Below, one piece after another: positions 9,326 through 21,161 of a stretch of 28,945 bases of DNA. Position numbers and translations under genes: made by a program. The notes below the pieces were generated by a model. It searched no databases. It saw only the letters and a list, made by a program, of their open reading frames with translations, and was not told the DNA's origin. Position 1 is the stretch's first letter, and each line of letters begins with the position of its first letter. The DNA is from Oehlia diaphana (lineage: Eukaryota > Glomeromycota > Glomeromycetes > Glomerales > Glomeraceae): positions 76,912-105,856 of the forward strand of contig QZLH01000327.1 of NCBI GenBank assembly GCA_003833135.1, written 5' to 3'.

Positions 9326-12300
9326 ATGATGGACAACAATAATACACACGCACACAATTCTGGTACGAAAGCCCAGAAAAACACTTTTCTTTCTACATTT
9401 AATCATTTAATATCTATTAAAAACCCCTTTAAAAAACCAAAAAAATTACTAAAAACCACAGAAAATTCACAAAAAAATCTAGACAAACAATTAATAGACT
9501 TATCCTTGAATATTTTAACATTTGCAACACATAATATCCAAGGTTCTCTCCATAACAAATTACCAGATATCCTTTTAGAAATGATCGATAAATTAATTGA
9601 TTGCCTTTATATATGTGAAACTAACGCTATCGACCCAAATTTTTCAGTTTCTCTTAACACGGCTTGGCAAAAGCTCCACAGCCCATTATCAAACTCACAA
9701 CAACAAGAGTTTTTCATTACGAAAAACCCAGCTATTTCAAATAAGGGTTCAGGTTGTGCTATTATTCTCACAAGTCAGCTCCATAGACATTTACAAACCA
9801 CAAAAATATTGTCTTAAGGAAGACTATTAAAAATTTCTCTTAACTTCAAAAATAAGAAAACCCTCAACATATATGGAGTTTATTTACCATCTAATACTGA
9901 TGTTTTAGATCCAATTACTAACGAAACGATTTTTACCTCAGTTTGTAAAAAACTTTTTGAAGAAATATTAGTAGATCATTCAACGCCAAATACTTTTATA
10001 ACTATATTAGGCGATTTCAATATTAACCTAAAAAAAGTCATCAATCAAAAGAACAAATCGATATCTTATATTGAAGTTATGGAAAAAATCAAACACGATA
10101 AATTACAACCGTGGATGTGTTACCAAATTATCAAACTATTAAATTTTATCAACGTTGCTTCAATTTTCGAACAAGAACAAGACGTCACGTGGTTCCCTCC
10201 TGATGCGAATAATAGAAATCCCACTACAATAGATTACATTTGGGCGTCCAAAAATTTAGTCACACTAATAACTTCATTCAATATTGATAGATCTAAATAT
10301 AATTCAGATCATGCGATTTTGGCGTTTGCTATAGAACATCCTAACGACTCTCATGTTCAACAAAATCGAAAAGCATCGCATGACAAACCTCTTCCGCACA
10401 ACAATAGATATAATATTAGTTCGATTCAAGCGGATGATTGGATAAATTTTAAAAATATTATTAATCACAAAGTTAATTATAACTTTGCTGACAACACCAT
10501 ATCAACATCAACTATTGATCGAAACTATACAATGAATCAACTAAATAAGATAATAACTGAAACACTTGAAGAGATGAAAATTAAAAAATTAGTTAACACG
10601 CCCAAACGAAATAATTTACCGCTTTCATTACGACAAAAATACAATCATATTCATCAATTAAATTCGATATTAGCTTTATTAAAAGAAGGAACTAAACTCT
10701 TTGAGAACAACCATCAAAGTCATACGTCTCTATTTATAACACATAGATCGACTTTAATAGATAATTTGCAAATAGCGTGGAAAAGAAAAATAAAATCAAT
10801 TATATCATTATTTAGGACATATAATCTCCAGTTACACCAAAACTTCGAGACAAGCCAAGGCGTCAATAATAATAATGTAAATATACTATTAACAGAAATC
10901 TCGAGATTAAGACAATATATTAATAATGTAATCAAGGCAGAACGTAGTGAGTGGGATCAACAACAAATAGAATATTTTATTAATAGAAGAAATGATGATA
11001 TTAAGACTAATCAAAAACGAGCCCTTAACTCTATATTGGAAAGAAATCCACGAAAAATTATATTGGATAGACTTAAATATATGGAAAATGGGACGCTGAT
11101 GTATACCACCAACCCTCATTTAATTAACCAAAAAGCTAATGACCACTACAAATATATTGGATCATCTGACAAATCACCATTGGCCTACGATGGTATAAAT
11201 ACATTATTACCCGATTCTTGGATACCATACTACCTTCCTATTGAAAATATTAAGGATGATGAGATCAACCTTTTGTCAACTGATATCACTATGGAGGAAC
11301 TTCAAGATACGATTAAGTCACTACCTAACAATAAAGCTCCAGGACCTTCTGGCATTAATTATGAATTTATCAAAAAATTACCGGTCTCGTACTTAAAAAT
11401 TTTAATTTTACTTTACAATAACATTTTACGAACTGGAATTATTCCTAATTCATGGCAATCTGCTCTCTTATATCCAATTCCTAAACCAACGTGGTGGGAT
11501 AATGACATCAAACATACACGTCCAATCGTACTTTTAGATACGTTTAGAAAAGTGATGGTCAAAATTATTAATTCAAGATTGAATAGATACCTGAGTGTGA
11601 ATAATATCCTTCAACATAATAATAGAGCCGGTACACAAGGATCCTCTTGTATGGAAATTATTTTTTCATTACAAAGTGCAATCACAGCGGCAAATCATCT
11701 AGAACAGCCATTATATATAATGATTCAAGACCTTTCTAAAGCATATGACAGAGTTGAAATACCTCTATTACAACGGGCCCTTAATAGAATTAAAATTCCA
11801 AAAACTTTAATAGATTTCATCCTTAATCTTTTCACGGATAGGAAGAACTCCATTATTTTCCCTGATCATTTAGGTGACCAATATGACGTTATCAATGGTA
11901 TAGATCAAGGTGAATCTATATGTCCTCTATTATGAGTTATTTATTACGACCCAATGTTTGCAAGAATTAACGCATCAAAATTTGACGGCATCAATTATCA
12001 AGTATCGTTACCACGAAGTATCGCGAGCGATCCTGATGATAGATATACAGATAATTTATCAATGAAACTCCTTGGTTATTTAGATGATACCACTTGGTTA
12101 ACATCAGATTTACGAATGCTAGAAGAAAATTTAGTGATAGCAGATGAATTTTACCAAATTGCCAACATCAAAATAAATAAGGACAAAACGGTCCTATTAG
12201 CGAATAAGAAATCTGACCACAACAACAATGATACTATACAATTACGATTTGGCTAATAGATGTTAAACTTCAACCTATGAAAAAGGGCACTAGAATTTTG

Positions 12301-15207
12301 GGTGTATATTTACATGCAGACGGTTCTAATATAATCACTATTAATAAAATTAACAAAATGGTTAATTATGTATCCTTTTTAATAAGACGGAAAAAATTAA
12401 CTCATGATCACGTGATCTATGTCATTAACAAAGTTATAATTCCACGCATAGAATATTTAAGTCAACATCTTTTTTTACCATCTTCTTATTGTGCACAAAT
12501 TAATTCAAAATTAAGATCTCTTTTTAAAAATTCTCTACAATTACCTCGTAATACCTATAATTCTGTCATTCATAGTAGAATTTATCCTAATATCATTAAT
12601 ATTTTTGATAATCAGTTAAAAGCGCAAGCTTCTTTATTTCTAGCACAAAGTAACTGTCCGCATACTAGTAATATTATCAAATTTTTAATTTTATTATCAC
12701 AATTTAAATATAATTTACCTCGTGATTATTTTACCTTTTTTACCCTTTTTGATCGCCCTTTAAAATCATTTACAAGATTAGAATTGCTATTTACTTTTTT
12801 TCGATATTATAATATCACAATAGAATCTAATTTGGTTCATAATGTTAGAGGAGATACTATTCCTATTTCACATTATGTGATCGATCCCAAGTACTTACAC
12901 AATTACATTACTAGTTTGAGATCAAAAGGTATCATGTTTTTAGACCAAGTAATTACGCCCGATTCTGCTTATTTGGAAGTATATAGTAATATTAAAGCCA
13001 GTTTACAAAACAAACGTGGCCGTATACCGAGATGGTACAAATTTCTTAAAGATAATCTCACATTACGAAATAACTATCATTTAAATATTGATCTCAATGA
13101 TCCGATCATACAAAATCCAAGAGTAGAACGTTTACGACCTCCTCCTAGTTCTACTGATTCATCTAAACACTCCGGTCCAAACAAATGGGTCGTTACCTGG
13201 TCACAATTCATCACTGATATAGTTTATGGAAAAGCTTTGATTACCACTAATTATGCACCTAGTGGCCCTATGTTGTTCGCTGAACACTGGATCAAGGTCT
13301 CTATTAATACTTCTTTAGGTACCCCACGTTCTCGTCCTAATATCATTCAACCATGTCCCGGCTGTAGATTACATTTTCCATATTATACAGGCGATAAAAG
13401 AATCAATTGTATTCTCAAAATTCCTTATCCTAGAATAATTAGAATTTATGCTTTAAATAATTCTATCCATCATAATAACTACCATCAATATTCTTCCTGG
13501 CTCCCAGGGGCTTCGATCAATAAGATCAAAATACTGCAGTACAACTATGAACATTATAAAATTTTAGCGTACAACGACCACTTAATTAGAAATAATTTGA
13601 TACCAGCTGGTGTTTCCTTGATGGATACGTTGGATAATTCTCTACCGACTAATCGCAACTTTCAATTAATCACTTCTTTAATCAAAAACCGCGTTATTCA
13701 AACAGAATTATGGAATTTGGCTTGTAAAATTTCTCAACACCGCCACTTTGATATTTATACTGATCGCTCGTTTAATCCTTCACCTTCAACTCAAGAAGCC
13801 CATATGGGTTATGGTTGGCATATTTCCAATTTACAGGACATATCTTTATGTTATCATGGTGCTTGTACACACCTTCCTTCCTCTACAAAAGCTGAAATTA
13901 TGGCCATTTTGACAGCTATAATTGTCTTACCATCTGGGGCACATTCGATTATTTTTACTGATTCTCAAGCTACCATTACAAGTTACTCAAAATCGTCACA
14001 ATTACGACACATATCTCCACGTCGATTTAACAAGATTAATTATACTTCCCTATGGGCAGCCATCCATCATATTGTTGATACACTGCAATTAGATCTATCC
14101 TTCACTAAAGTCAAAGCACATTCAAAAAATGAATTTAACGATCGTGCTGATGAATTGGCAAAATATGGACGATTTAAAAAACCATTTACTGAATTGATCA
14201 CTAAGGATATCCCCTCATATAATGTCTCATTACTTTGGAATAATGAAGTGAACTTAGATAAAGATATAAGGAAAACTGTTGGAAAGATCATTGACTACCA
14301 ATGGTTAGAAAACCACTTAACACACCAAAATATGACCGATATTTATAATTTTACCCAACAACATTTAATTAATTGGCAAGTTACTACAATGTTCTTTAAA
14401 CGTAATTCGCATAATGATACAACATGTATTGATCACACCAAAGATATTGGTTGGCGCGTAAAGAGTTCAACTAACACACTTCCAACTCTTGATATCCTTA
14501 ATCGAAATTTTCCGGAGCTCATCAAAGGAAATACAACCTGTTTGTTATGTCACGATCAGGAAGAAACGAATAACCACCTGTGGCGCTGTCCAGTTCTCTT
14601 ACCACATATCCGTTCCACATTTAACCAATTAGCAGATATTGCACAGGACCTATTACAGAAAGATGCTGATAAGCTTAATTTGTGTATTGTGGACACTATA
14701 AAATATTCTGTTATTTTCCGTTGGACGCATACTACCCCTGATGTTATTCCTAACGAAGCAATTTTATTGTTACGTTCTTACATTCCAGATGATCTCTATA
14801 AGAGCTTTCGGATCCATTTTAATACGCATGCTGCAACCTGTAAATCTCTTTTGAAATTCATGGATATAGCAATACGTTTAATTAAACAAAACGTTTGGAA
14901 AATCTGATCCGCTGCTTGGAAAACGGCCAAAAGATCTCTTGGTATTAATAAGATTAGTTTTTCTAACTATCATCGTCACCATCGAAGACGACTAAGATCA
15001 AATTATTCACATCCTATTTTTGGTTATATTTGTCCACATACGATATCTTTACGGAATTATTTTAATAGGGCAGATTTAATTTTTATCATATTAGCCTCTT
15101 CGAATTTTTTACATAATGGTTCCATTTTTCATCAATTATCTTATGATTTATCTTGTGATTTAAATGTGCATATATTTCCACATAGTTCTTCTATTTTAAT
15201 GGTATAG
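9326..15207 (+). pseudogene. LINE ORF2 polyprotein: endonuclease, reverse transcriptase, RNase H
   Basis: It starts at ATG 9326, 56 nt after ORF1. The endonuclease has THNIQG and CETN near 9520-9625, GDFN 10010-10021, IDYIW 10229-10243 and SDH 10304-10312. The reverse transcriptase has APGPSG near 11337-11354, catalytic Asp of DLSKAYDRV at 11729, DQGE near 11903, and YLDD 12077-12088. RNase H has Asp 13762 (YTDRS), Glu 13894, Asp 13960 (FTDSQ), His in KAHS near 14116-14127 and Asp 14149 (RADELA). A CX2CX8HX3C finger lies at 14539-14589. Lesions are TAA 9815-9817 and TGA 11933-11935, both in-frame; a frameshift at about 12250-12257; and TGA 14905-14907. After the last TGA the frame stays open for 99 codons to TAG 15205. 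The catalytic residues I could identify are kept, but the polyprotein cannot be made without suppression of stops. Confidence 0.9.
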
Positions 15208-15378
15208 CTACCTTTTGTACTAGATTTTGGTCCTTATTTTTCTGGTTCGAAAATTTGCTAATTCGGTTGGGTCTTAGCAGATCATAATTTTTCTAGTCAG
15301 GGCTTGATTTTCTTTTCTCACTGCTTTATTATCAATGTACTCTCCTGGCTTACCTTAAAATAAATAAATAAATAATAA
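15208..15378 (+). other. LINE 3' UTR and TAAA-type tail
   Basis: A non-coding 3' end finishing in a short tetranucleotide-like repeat (TAAATAAATAAATAATAA, about 15361-15378) directly before the right target-site duplication. LINE tails of this kind come from the reverse-transcription start site. Confidence 0.75.
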
Positions 15379-15394
15379 ATCTGGTATCCCGTGA
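15379..15394. repeat. Target-site duplication of the LINE, right copy
   Basis: ATCTGGTATCCCGTGA, identical to 6809-6824. The host MITE sequence resumes at 15395. This copy forms one arm of the MITE hairpin (15379-15397 with 15417-15435), so the LINE inserted into a hairpin arm. Confidence 0.9.
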
Positions 15395-15586
15395 TTTAAA
15401 TATTGCTAATTATAAAAAATCACGTGATACCGGATAATAAACTATTTTTGGTTAGAAATTCGATTTTACTAATAAACTTTGGTATATTGAATCTTATTCA
15501 ATATACATGGTTTTGTTTCAAACAAAATTATCTGGTTTAAACCCAAAACTTGGTTTATCAAAAATTCGTTTCATCGAATTTCACTA

Positions 15587-16169
15587 TTTATAAATAAAAA
15601 AATTTTAATCACAGTTTTATTTGGATATGCCAATTAACCATATTTATTTATCGCGTACTACTTTCAAATATTTTTTTCCCCAAATCGTATTTAAAGAATT
15701 TTCTCAACTAATAGCATAAGAAGTACGAAAGCAAATGCGACTTAAAGTTTTAAATTTCCATCTTAGGTTTTGATTTTAAAGACATTTGATGTTTGACAAA
15801 GATTTCAAAGACGTGCTAAATAAATAATTTGGTAAAATTTACGAGTATAATAAACATATGCAGCAAGTAGTAGTTTATAATTAAATTTGGGACGCGCCAC
15901 ATGCAACTAAAATAGATGATTTGGTTACGGGTGCGCAACAAAATAATTTTGAATTTAAATATTGAAAAATAAAATTTTACTAATTATTTCATTCTGCTAA
16001 ATGATTTGAATGAGAAACATTTAGATTGCTGAGCAAATGATGACTTGTCTATTGAATCCTTTGTCATCGTTTGCTGAATACTACTTTGTAACAAAAGAAG
16101 CTTGTAAGAGTTTTATTATTCATGACAAGGTCGACATCATACAATTCTATGATCAACCAAAAAATTAAC
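15587..16169. other. AT-rich intergenic stretch
   Basis: No open frame of interest and no RNA gene was recognised. Local GC patches occur near 15888-15940 (GGGACGCGCCACATGC, GGTTACGGGTGCGC). It separates the MITE/LINE from BED-Sel1 copy C. Confidence 0.4.
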
Positions 16170-16600
16170 CGTTATAATTATTCTTAACTTTTTATCTATT
16201 ATTTTGTCTCCTTTTATTGTTCTTTAGACTAGAAATAATTTGTTTCTGAATAATAAACCATACCAAATTGGTAAAAAAAAAAAGGATTGTCCGGAAATAT
16301 TTTCAAATAATTGGTAATAATGACAATCCACTTCTTCACATACAATGTAAACACACTTTCAACGAGGTGAATCCAGAAAAATGCAACCCATCTTAACGAA
16401 AGTGTACCCAGAAGTACAAAAGTAAAACAATTACAATTTAAATAATAAAGTACCAGTATTGACGCCTAGCTAGAATTGACAATCGAAAAAATAATAAAAC
16501 ACTTAATTATATAAGGAATATAAAAATAAATTATAATGATGTAATTATCAATTTAAATAAGCTATATTTGATATAATGGATAATTGGATGGCTTTATATA
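16170..16600 (+). pseudogene. BED-finger/Sel1 relic, copy C (inverted, Sel1 array lost)
   Basis: The plus strand at about 16185-16435 aligns with the minus-strand 5' end of the gene at 21162-23350. It shares the promoter block (CTTTAGACTAGAAATAA; copy B has CCTTAGACTAGAATAAA), the AAACCATACCAAAT start region, and finger sequence such as TTTTCAAATAATTGG, CAATGTAAACAC and CCCATCTTAACG. The start ATG carries an extra T (ATTG, about 16267), the second finger cysteine is lost and stops interrupt the frame. After about 120 nt of unrelated-looking DNA, 16561-16597 resembles the sequence just beyond the 3' end of copies A and B (TTTGATATAATGGATAATTGGATG). So both ends of the gene seem present with no Sel1 units. 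The finger match is solid; the 3' match is short. Confidence 0.65.
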
Positions 16601-17193
16601 TCTGATATTGAGTAATATAAAAATAAACTAAAGTTTTTAGATAGATAAGGCTGTCACAAAGTAATTACAGATTTCATCCAAGTAGAAATATTGAATATAA
16701 GGCAAAGACATACATTTATTTATTGAATCTAACTAAATAAGTTATTAATATTTTACTCTAAAAATCGTAGTGAATCTAATTTAATATACGTCTGTTTACA
16801 CAGAAACGAAGTTTTATTTTATTAATAATGATAATTTCGCCATAATATATTGTATAAACTGTATTTACGTTAATATCACATGACTTATTACGGAACTAAA
16901 AAATTTATCAAATACGACAGTATAAACATGTAATCGTTATCTTACTTTTATTAGTCGTACTATATCAGATATACTAAAATTTAGTTCAGATTAACCGCAG
17001 CATCAAAGTGATAATCTACAGCCTACATGTGATTATAGTGTCTCGTGACAGTGCGTAACGAACGATTTAATAAAAAATTTGCAGCGGAATCGTGTAAATG
17101 GTTAAACATATATACTATCTTCTGTTATTTTATTATTTGATGCGTAACAATTTATGATTTGTGAAAAGAAATTATTTTATACCTTTCTATCGA
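16601..17193. other. AT-rich intergenic stretch left of copy B
   Basis: No gene, RNA or clear repeat was recognised. The short motif ATATCAGATAT near 16965 also occurs at about 153 and 6778, always in AT-rich DNA. It is too short to interpret. Confidence 0.4.
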
Positions 17194-17207
17194 TATATAT
17201 AAAAAGG
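17194..17207 (+). promoter_or_regulatory. TATA-like box at the left edge of copy B
   Basis: TATATATAAAAAGG lies about 260 nt before the kinase-pseudogene ATG (17467), with an intron-like AG (TTTTTAG, about 17443-17449) between them. Copy A has GTGTAAATAGCTT at the same place, so its TATA-like box is lost or lay outside the duplicated unit. Promoter function is inferred from sequence only. Confidence 0.35.
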
Positions 17208-17466
17208 TTATTGTATAATAAATTCCAGGTAAGTTTCATTTAAAAAAAAAAATTTTTAAATCGGTTTAATCTCTTCTATTGCACATTTCCGTTCCTTATT
17301 TCCCTTTTTTGTTGTCATATACAGTATCATTTTACTTTCGACAAATACTTTATAGATTATTTATATGTAAATTCGCAAGAACGTTTTTTTTTTTCATTTA
17401 TTTTTTATATATTTCGAGATTAAAAATTTTATTCTAATTTTTAGGTTACCTTAGAATTAAAGTATA

Positions 17467-19784
17467 ATGGAACGACGTTCGAGAAAAGGAGAAATGGATT
17501 TTGAGATTTGTTCCACCTACGAGAGAACCTTTTGCAAAAATAAGATGGCTTTTCCATCAAGACAAATAAATATTCGCGAAGAAATTACAATTCATGATGA
17601 AATTAAAAAATCTAATGAGATCTTATAAAGAATTATTAAATCAATTAAAAGTTTTAAATCAATTAATTGGAAATATTTCTGTTATCGGTCGATTTTCAAT
17701 GGTTTGATATCAGATATTCTAATTTAATTAAAAACAGTTTAGAATTATATGAAACTTTTCAATTTAACAAAAAAAAATTTGTGATTGTTTAATTGGTAGA
17801 GTGAAAGTATTGAAAAAGTCCATCGAATCTTTAAAAAATCATATAGAGGAAAACGTTAAATATTTTTATAACAAAATATTTATTATGGTTATCATAATTT
17901 TATTGACTTATTTGAAAAGGATACGTCAATATATTACTGATATTTCACAATCTCATGATTTAATAGTATTGAAAAATTAAAAGGACATTTTAAAAGTATT
18001 ATTTAACAAATTTGTAATTTTGTTGTAATTGATTTACATTTAAAAGTGACTTATTCTAAAAAAGATCAAGGCGTAAGTGGTGATGAGACTGTCATATAAA
18101 CTAAAGTATGAAATTTAGCAAAATTATTATCATTTTAATTTACTTTTGTAATTATTTAACGAAAGAGATATTTTAACTTAATTTGTTTCTCTAGTTTTTA
18201 GAAAATGTTGATGGTGGATTACGACATTGAGTAAAGAGATTAATCCAATATGATGAAATAATTATCAAGTCAAATTTCAAACGAAAAAGATAACAGACTT
18301 GATACAAAAAATTATGATGATAATAATACTTTAAATAATAATGATAACAGAGGGAGGGGGAATATTTATAAAATGTCTTATGAATCAAATTTGTTGCGTG
18401 TAAATATTATGATAGTGAAGGTTCGATAATGAATTAGCGATGTTATATAATTCGGATAATAAGATTTTAGGATTATTAGACTTAGATGAAGGAAGATCAA
18501 GTATTAATTTTTGATTGGGCTGAATATGGTGATTCACAATCTTTATACGAAAAATATACTATTAGTTAGCCTGTAAAATTTTAGCTGGTTATCGTTTTTA
18601 CATGGTTGTCAAATTCTTCATAGAGAGATTAGATGTCAAACGTTATGGTACGTAATGAGAATCAAATTGGACTTATTTTATTTTACGAATATTTTTAATT
18701 TTAAAACTATTAATTTTTTTTTAGATCTTGAACCAAAGGTAGCGAATTTTAATTTTGAAAGACCCGCTAAATATAGTAAATATTTTGTTGAAAATATAAC
18801 GACGGTGGTTCATTGGTTGGCGCCTGCAAAATTAAGACAGGGAACAAAAGTGAAATTTCATCAAAATGCGATATTTTCAGGATATACCTTTAGATTTCTT
18901 GGTGCTACTTTCCGGTTCGTTCCTTAAATTGAAGATGTTCGATTAAATTCTTACATAATATATTTCTTTAGCTTTGGTATGCTTTTGTGGGAGGTAGCAT
19001 TTGATATAATTACATACAGAGAATTGAGTATACGAACATTATTGATCATGCTAAGGCCGGTAAGCATGAGAGTATTGATTTTGGTCCAAATCCATCTGAA
19101 GTCCAAAAGGATTTTGCAAAGATAAATTCGAGCTGGTGATATAAATTATTATTAACGCAAATTAAGTCATCAAATTCTGCATTATTAATTATAATTTTGT
19201 TTTTTTAACTTAAATAGCGTGGCAAGATGATCCAACATTTCGGCCTGGACTCCATGAATTGTTTAATCAATTATGCATAAATGTCCTTTAAAAGCGCCAA
19301 CCAGAAAGAATGTTATGACAGATTTGGACAAAAAGCCGAGTAATAGTAATTTAGATAACAACAACATTATCATGGAGATAATGTTGATTTTTTTACCAAT
19401 GATTCGACCAATATTGTTGATAGACTGTAAATTACATGAATCAGGAGAACGTAAACCGGCGTGGGATTGTTTTCAACTGCATGCAAGTTAGGTAATCATT
19501 ATGCGAATATTAGAAAGGCACATTATTTAATGGAAGGAAGGTTATCATATTCAAACAAGGAACGAAATTGTTGAAAGAAGCTGCTGATGAAGAAGTAGCA
19601 GATTCACAACACTTTTTCCATTTATCACGATCAAATTATTAAAGATACTGATGCTTTCTTACAGTATTTTACTGGTAATGTTAAAGCACAATTTAATTTA
19701 GATAGAATGTTTTATGCTGGTATGGTTGGTTTAAAAAGAGATAAAGAGAAAGGTTTACAATATTTAAAGATGGTAGCAGGTTAA
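17467..19784 (+). pseudogene. Protein kinase/Sel1 pseudogene, copy B
   Basis: It begins at ATG 17467 (MERRSRKGEMDFE). The N-terminal helical region has pieces such as RVKVLKKSIESLKNHIEE, with a TAA near 17626. A GT-AG intron runs from about 18105 to 18194 (ends TTCTCTAG). Kinase pieces are LHREIRC at about 18616-18636, where the HRD Asp would be Glu; an intron to 18723; then an open exon (18724-18927) with LEPKVANFNF at the DFG position and WLAPAKLR (18814-18837) at the APE position. Next come FGMLLWEVAF after another intron, AWQDDPTFRPGLHELF near 19220-19265, and a Sel1-type tail ending EKGLQYLKMVAG at TAA 19782-19784. Several frameshifts and stops make it a pseudogene. The odd HRD and DFG replacements suggest the parent may have been an inactive kinase. 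Confidence 0.75.
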
Positions 19785-21161
19785 AAAATCTATCACCAAG
19801 TTTTATACAATTTTAAATCGCGTTAAGATTGATAGATATATATTTAGATATATTTTTTCATTTGACTTGTTTGTTTTTTTTTTTCTTTTTTTCTTTTTAT
19901 ATTTATTTTATATGTTTTCGTGCGTATGTCTTATTTGAATTTATGAAACAATAAAATTTGTGTTATAAAAAAATGAATCCTTTGATTACAAATTTCGTTA
20001 CGACGTGATGCGTCTTAGAAAATTTAAGATAATTTGTATACATCAAAACCGTGACTATTATGTCGGAACTTGATGGCAATACGGCAGCCGCAGGATTTAG
20101 CAACGTAAACTTCGTTCTGTGGTCTAAGTAAAGATCGATTGGTGAAAAAATCGGAGGTAATCTTATTGATGTATAGTCATGTTAAATAGTTATAAGATTT
20201 ATGGATTAGGTATATTTTGCTTAACGAATCGGTTACATAAAGAAATTAAGGTATTTCCGATTTTTTATAAATGCCCAATTCGCTCTTACAACTAATATGC
20301 AAGTTTACCCGAGTTTACTGGCTGAAATTTTCTTCAACTTGCAGTACGTCAATCTCTAAAAAACGTTTCCATTGAACAAAATAATATATACATAATATTT
20401 ATGGAGTATTCGTTCGGACTTCCTTGACTTTAAGTAAAAATTAAAAATTTAAAATGTTTTTAATTTATTTCATAATTTTCAACAGCTTAAAATTCAGTTT
20501 AACACGGATAATTATATTTATTATAACCTTAAAAGAAAAAGTAAGGATTTCGCGTTGTAATGCAAAATTCTTTCTCAAATTATTTAAAAGTTATGGTACT
20601 CACAAATCCGAAATTTATGCGCCAAAGTTTATGCAATTTCGACATAAAAATGTTGTTGGAAAATACTGCGTAAAAATCAAAACATAGTCCAAATTCCTTT
20701 TTCACAACGACACAAAGATATTTGATATTCTTGCACACTATACGGTTCATCGTTATCAATTTAATGTTTTAATGATTAAATTATTGAGGTTAACGATAAG
20801 CATTATATAACTTAAGGTGATTATGTAGAACTTATAATTACGAGTTCAAATTGAATAATCAATGGTCGTGTTAAAAACACGACTTGACAATACATTTTAT
20901 TAAATTTATAACAACCTAATAATTTTACCTAGAAACTTAGAATAAAAAAAAAATAAACGATAATTTAATTAAAAGTATATAAAACTATAATGTTTGATTA
21001 CTAACTATTGTAAAACTTAATTTTGATATAAATGAATAGTAATCAAAAATGGTGATAAAAAAACAATTGACAAAGATAAACAAATCAGTATATTTGATTT
21101 GAAATCTAAGCGTTAAGCATCAAAAAGCTCATCCAATTATCCAATATATCAAATTTTATCA
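19785..21161. other. AT-rich spacer between convergent genes (copy B)
   Basis: Homologous to 2691-4225; no supported gene. A short plus-strand frame at 20454-20687 is not conserved in copy A. The spacer holds the conserved 59-nt island (20078-20136), around which the minus strand is open for about 60 codons without a clear start. Confidence 0.55.
20078..20136. other. Conserved 59-nt island, copy B
   Basis: Partner of 2983-3041: about 53 of 59 positions identical without a gap, better than the flanks. Function unknown. Confidence 0.45.

Larger units (their letters stand above)
6825..15378 (+). mobile_element. LINE (non-LTR retrotransposon), APE endonuclease-RT-RNase H type
   Basis: A full-length 8.55-kb element bounded by perfect 16-nt target-site duplications and ending in an A-rich TAAA-type tail (TAAATAAATAAATAATAA). 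It has a 133-nt 5' leader, ORF1 (RRM-like plus CCHC knuckle plus coiled coil) and ORF2 (AP-type endonuclease, reverse transcriptase, RNase H, C-terminal zinc motif). That order and an RNase H domain fit the I/Tad-like LINE group. The sense strand is strikingly A-rich in ORF1, unlike the flanks. Two frameshifts and three in-frame stops inactivate it. So few lesions plus a perfect target-site duplication suggest a fairly young insertion. Confidence 0.93.
6525..15586. mobile_element. MITE-like DNA element (about 490 bp) interrupted by a LINE
   Basis: The left end CAGTGAAATTCGAT (6525-) pairs with the complement of the right end ATCGAATTTCACTA (-15586). The subterminal parts keep weaker inverted similarity for about 100 nt, both arms including TATATTGAAT. 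Removing the LINE and one target-site copy leaves about 492 bp. A 19-nt hairpin lies inside: arms 15379-15397 and 15417-15435 match at 17 of 19 positions around a 19-nt loop. The left end is preceded by TA, as expected for Tc1/mariner/pogo-type elements; the right TA is not clear. No transposase is present, so it is non-autonomous. Confidence 0.7.

Noticed and set aside
20454..20687. 77-codon plus-strand frame in the copy B spacer
   Set aside because: The frame is not kept in the homologous copy A spacer and has no recognisable motif.
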